Source: Acidimicrobiales bacterium (GTDB lineage: Bacteria; Actinomycetota; Acidimicrobiia; Acidimicrobiales; RAAP-2). From it: a stretch of 6,465 nucleotides of DNA. The DNA is taken from NCBI GenBank assembly GCA_017883125.1, contig JADGOD010000191.1:1-6465 (forward strand), written 5' to 3'. Below the pieces are notes generated by a model. It saw nothing but the letters and a program-made list of their open reading frames with translations. It was not told the DNA's origin and searched no databases. The stretch's first letter is position 1; every line of letters starts with the position of its first letter. Below, one piece after another: positions 6,423 to 6,465 of this stretch. A program made the translations under genes and the position numbers.

Positions 6423-6434
6423 AAGAAAATTCTT
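6423..6434. repeat. AT-rich palindrome upstream of the LAXTG gene
   Basis: AAGAA (6423-6427) and TTCTT (6430-6434) are inverse complements 2 nt apart. This AT-rich patch stands out in GC-rich surroundings, about 30-42 nt before the LAXTG gene start. It overlaps the place a -35 region would occupy, so it may be a promoter element or a regulator site. Confidence 0.3.
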
Positions 6435-6465
6435 CCAGATCCTCGACGGGCGGACGGCGAGGGGA

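Overview
The window is GC-rich (roughly two-thirds G+C by eye). It has GTG as well as ATG starts, a class-E-type LAXTG surface protein and a possible leaderless promoter. Together these suggest a high-GC actinobacterium, perhaps of the Acidimicrobiia type; the lineage is inference. Five protein-coding genes and one gene remnant are supported. No tRNA, rRNA, CRISPR array or insertion sequence is visible.

Layout: (1) 1-2562, plus strand: a P-type ATPase of the MgtA (P3B, Mg2+) type, cut by the left edge, with an odd Arg-rich tail. (2) 2563-2671: a short convergent gap holding a GC-rich hairpin. (3) 2672-3625, minus strand: a secreted lipoprotein phosphatase of the phosphoesterase/acid phosphatase family (PF04185-like, SapM/AcpA-like motifs). 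(4) About 3712-3978, plus strand: only the C-terminal third of an amidohydrolase (amidohydrolase_2 type). It is a gene remnant abutting the phosphatase start, so the phosphatase probably draws its promoter from this dead gene. (5) 4066-5806, minus strand: a two-gene ABC-2 export operon, ATPase then permease, with an 8-nt stop/start overlap. Its start region has a 7-bp inverted repeat that could be an operator. (6) 5807-6008: a 202-bp gap dominated by two adjoining, strong hairpins. (7) 6009-6392, minus strand: a tiny secreted protein with a C-terminal LAFTG sorting signal, preceded by a possible leaderless promoter close to the right edge.

The genes do not form one pathway. They look like separate envelope-related units: an ion pump, an extracellular phosphatase, an exporter and a cell-wall-anchored protein. 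Only the ABC pair is a convincing operon. I do not see a clearly new multi-gene system. The points most worth a second look are the amidohydrolase remnant beneath the phosphatase promoter, the minimal LAXTG protein that looks like an internally shortened DUF11-like protein, and the tandem hairpins without U-tracts.
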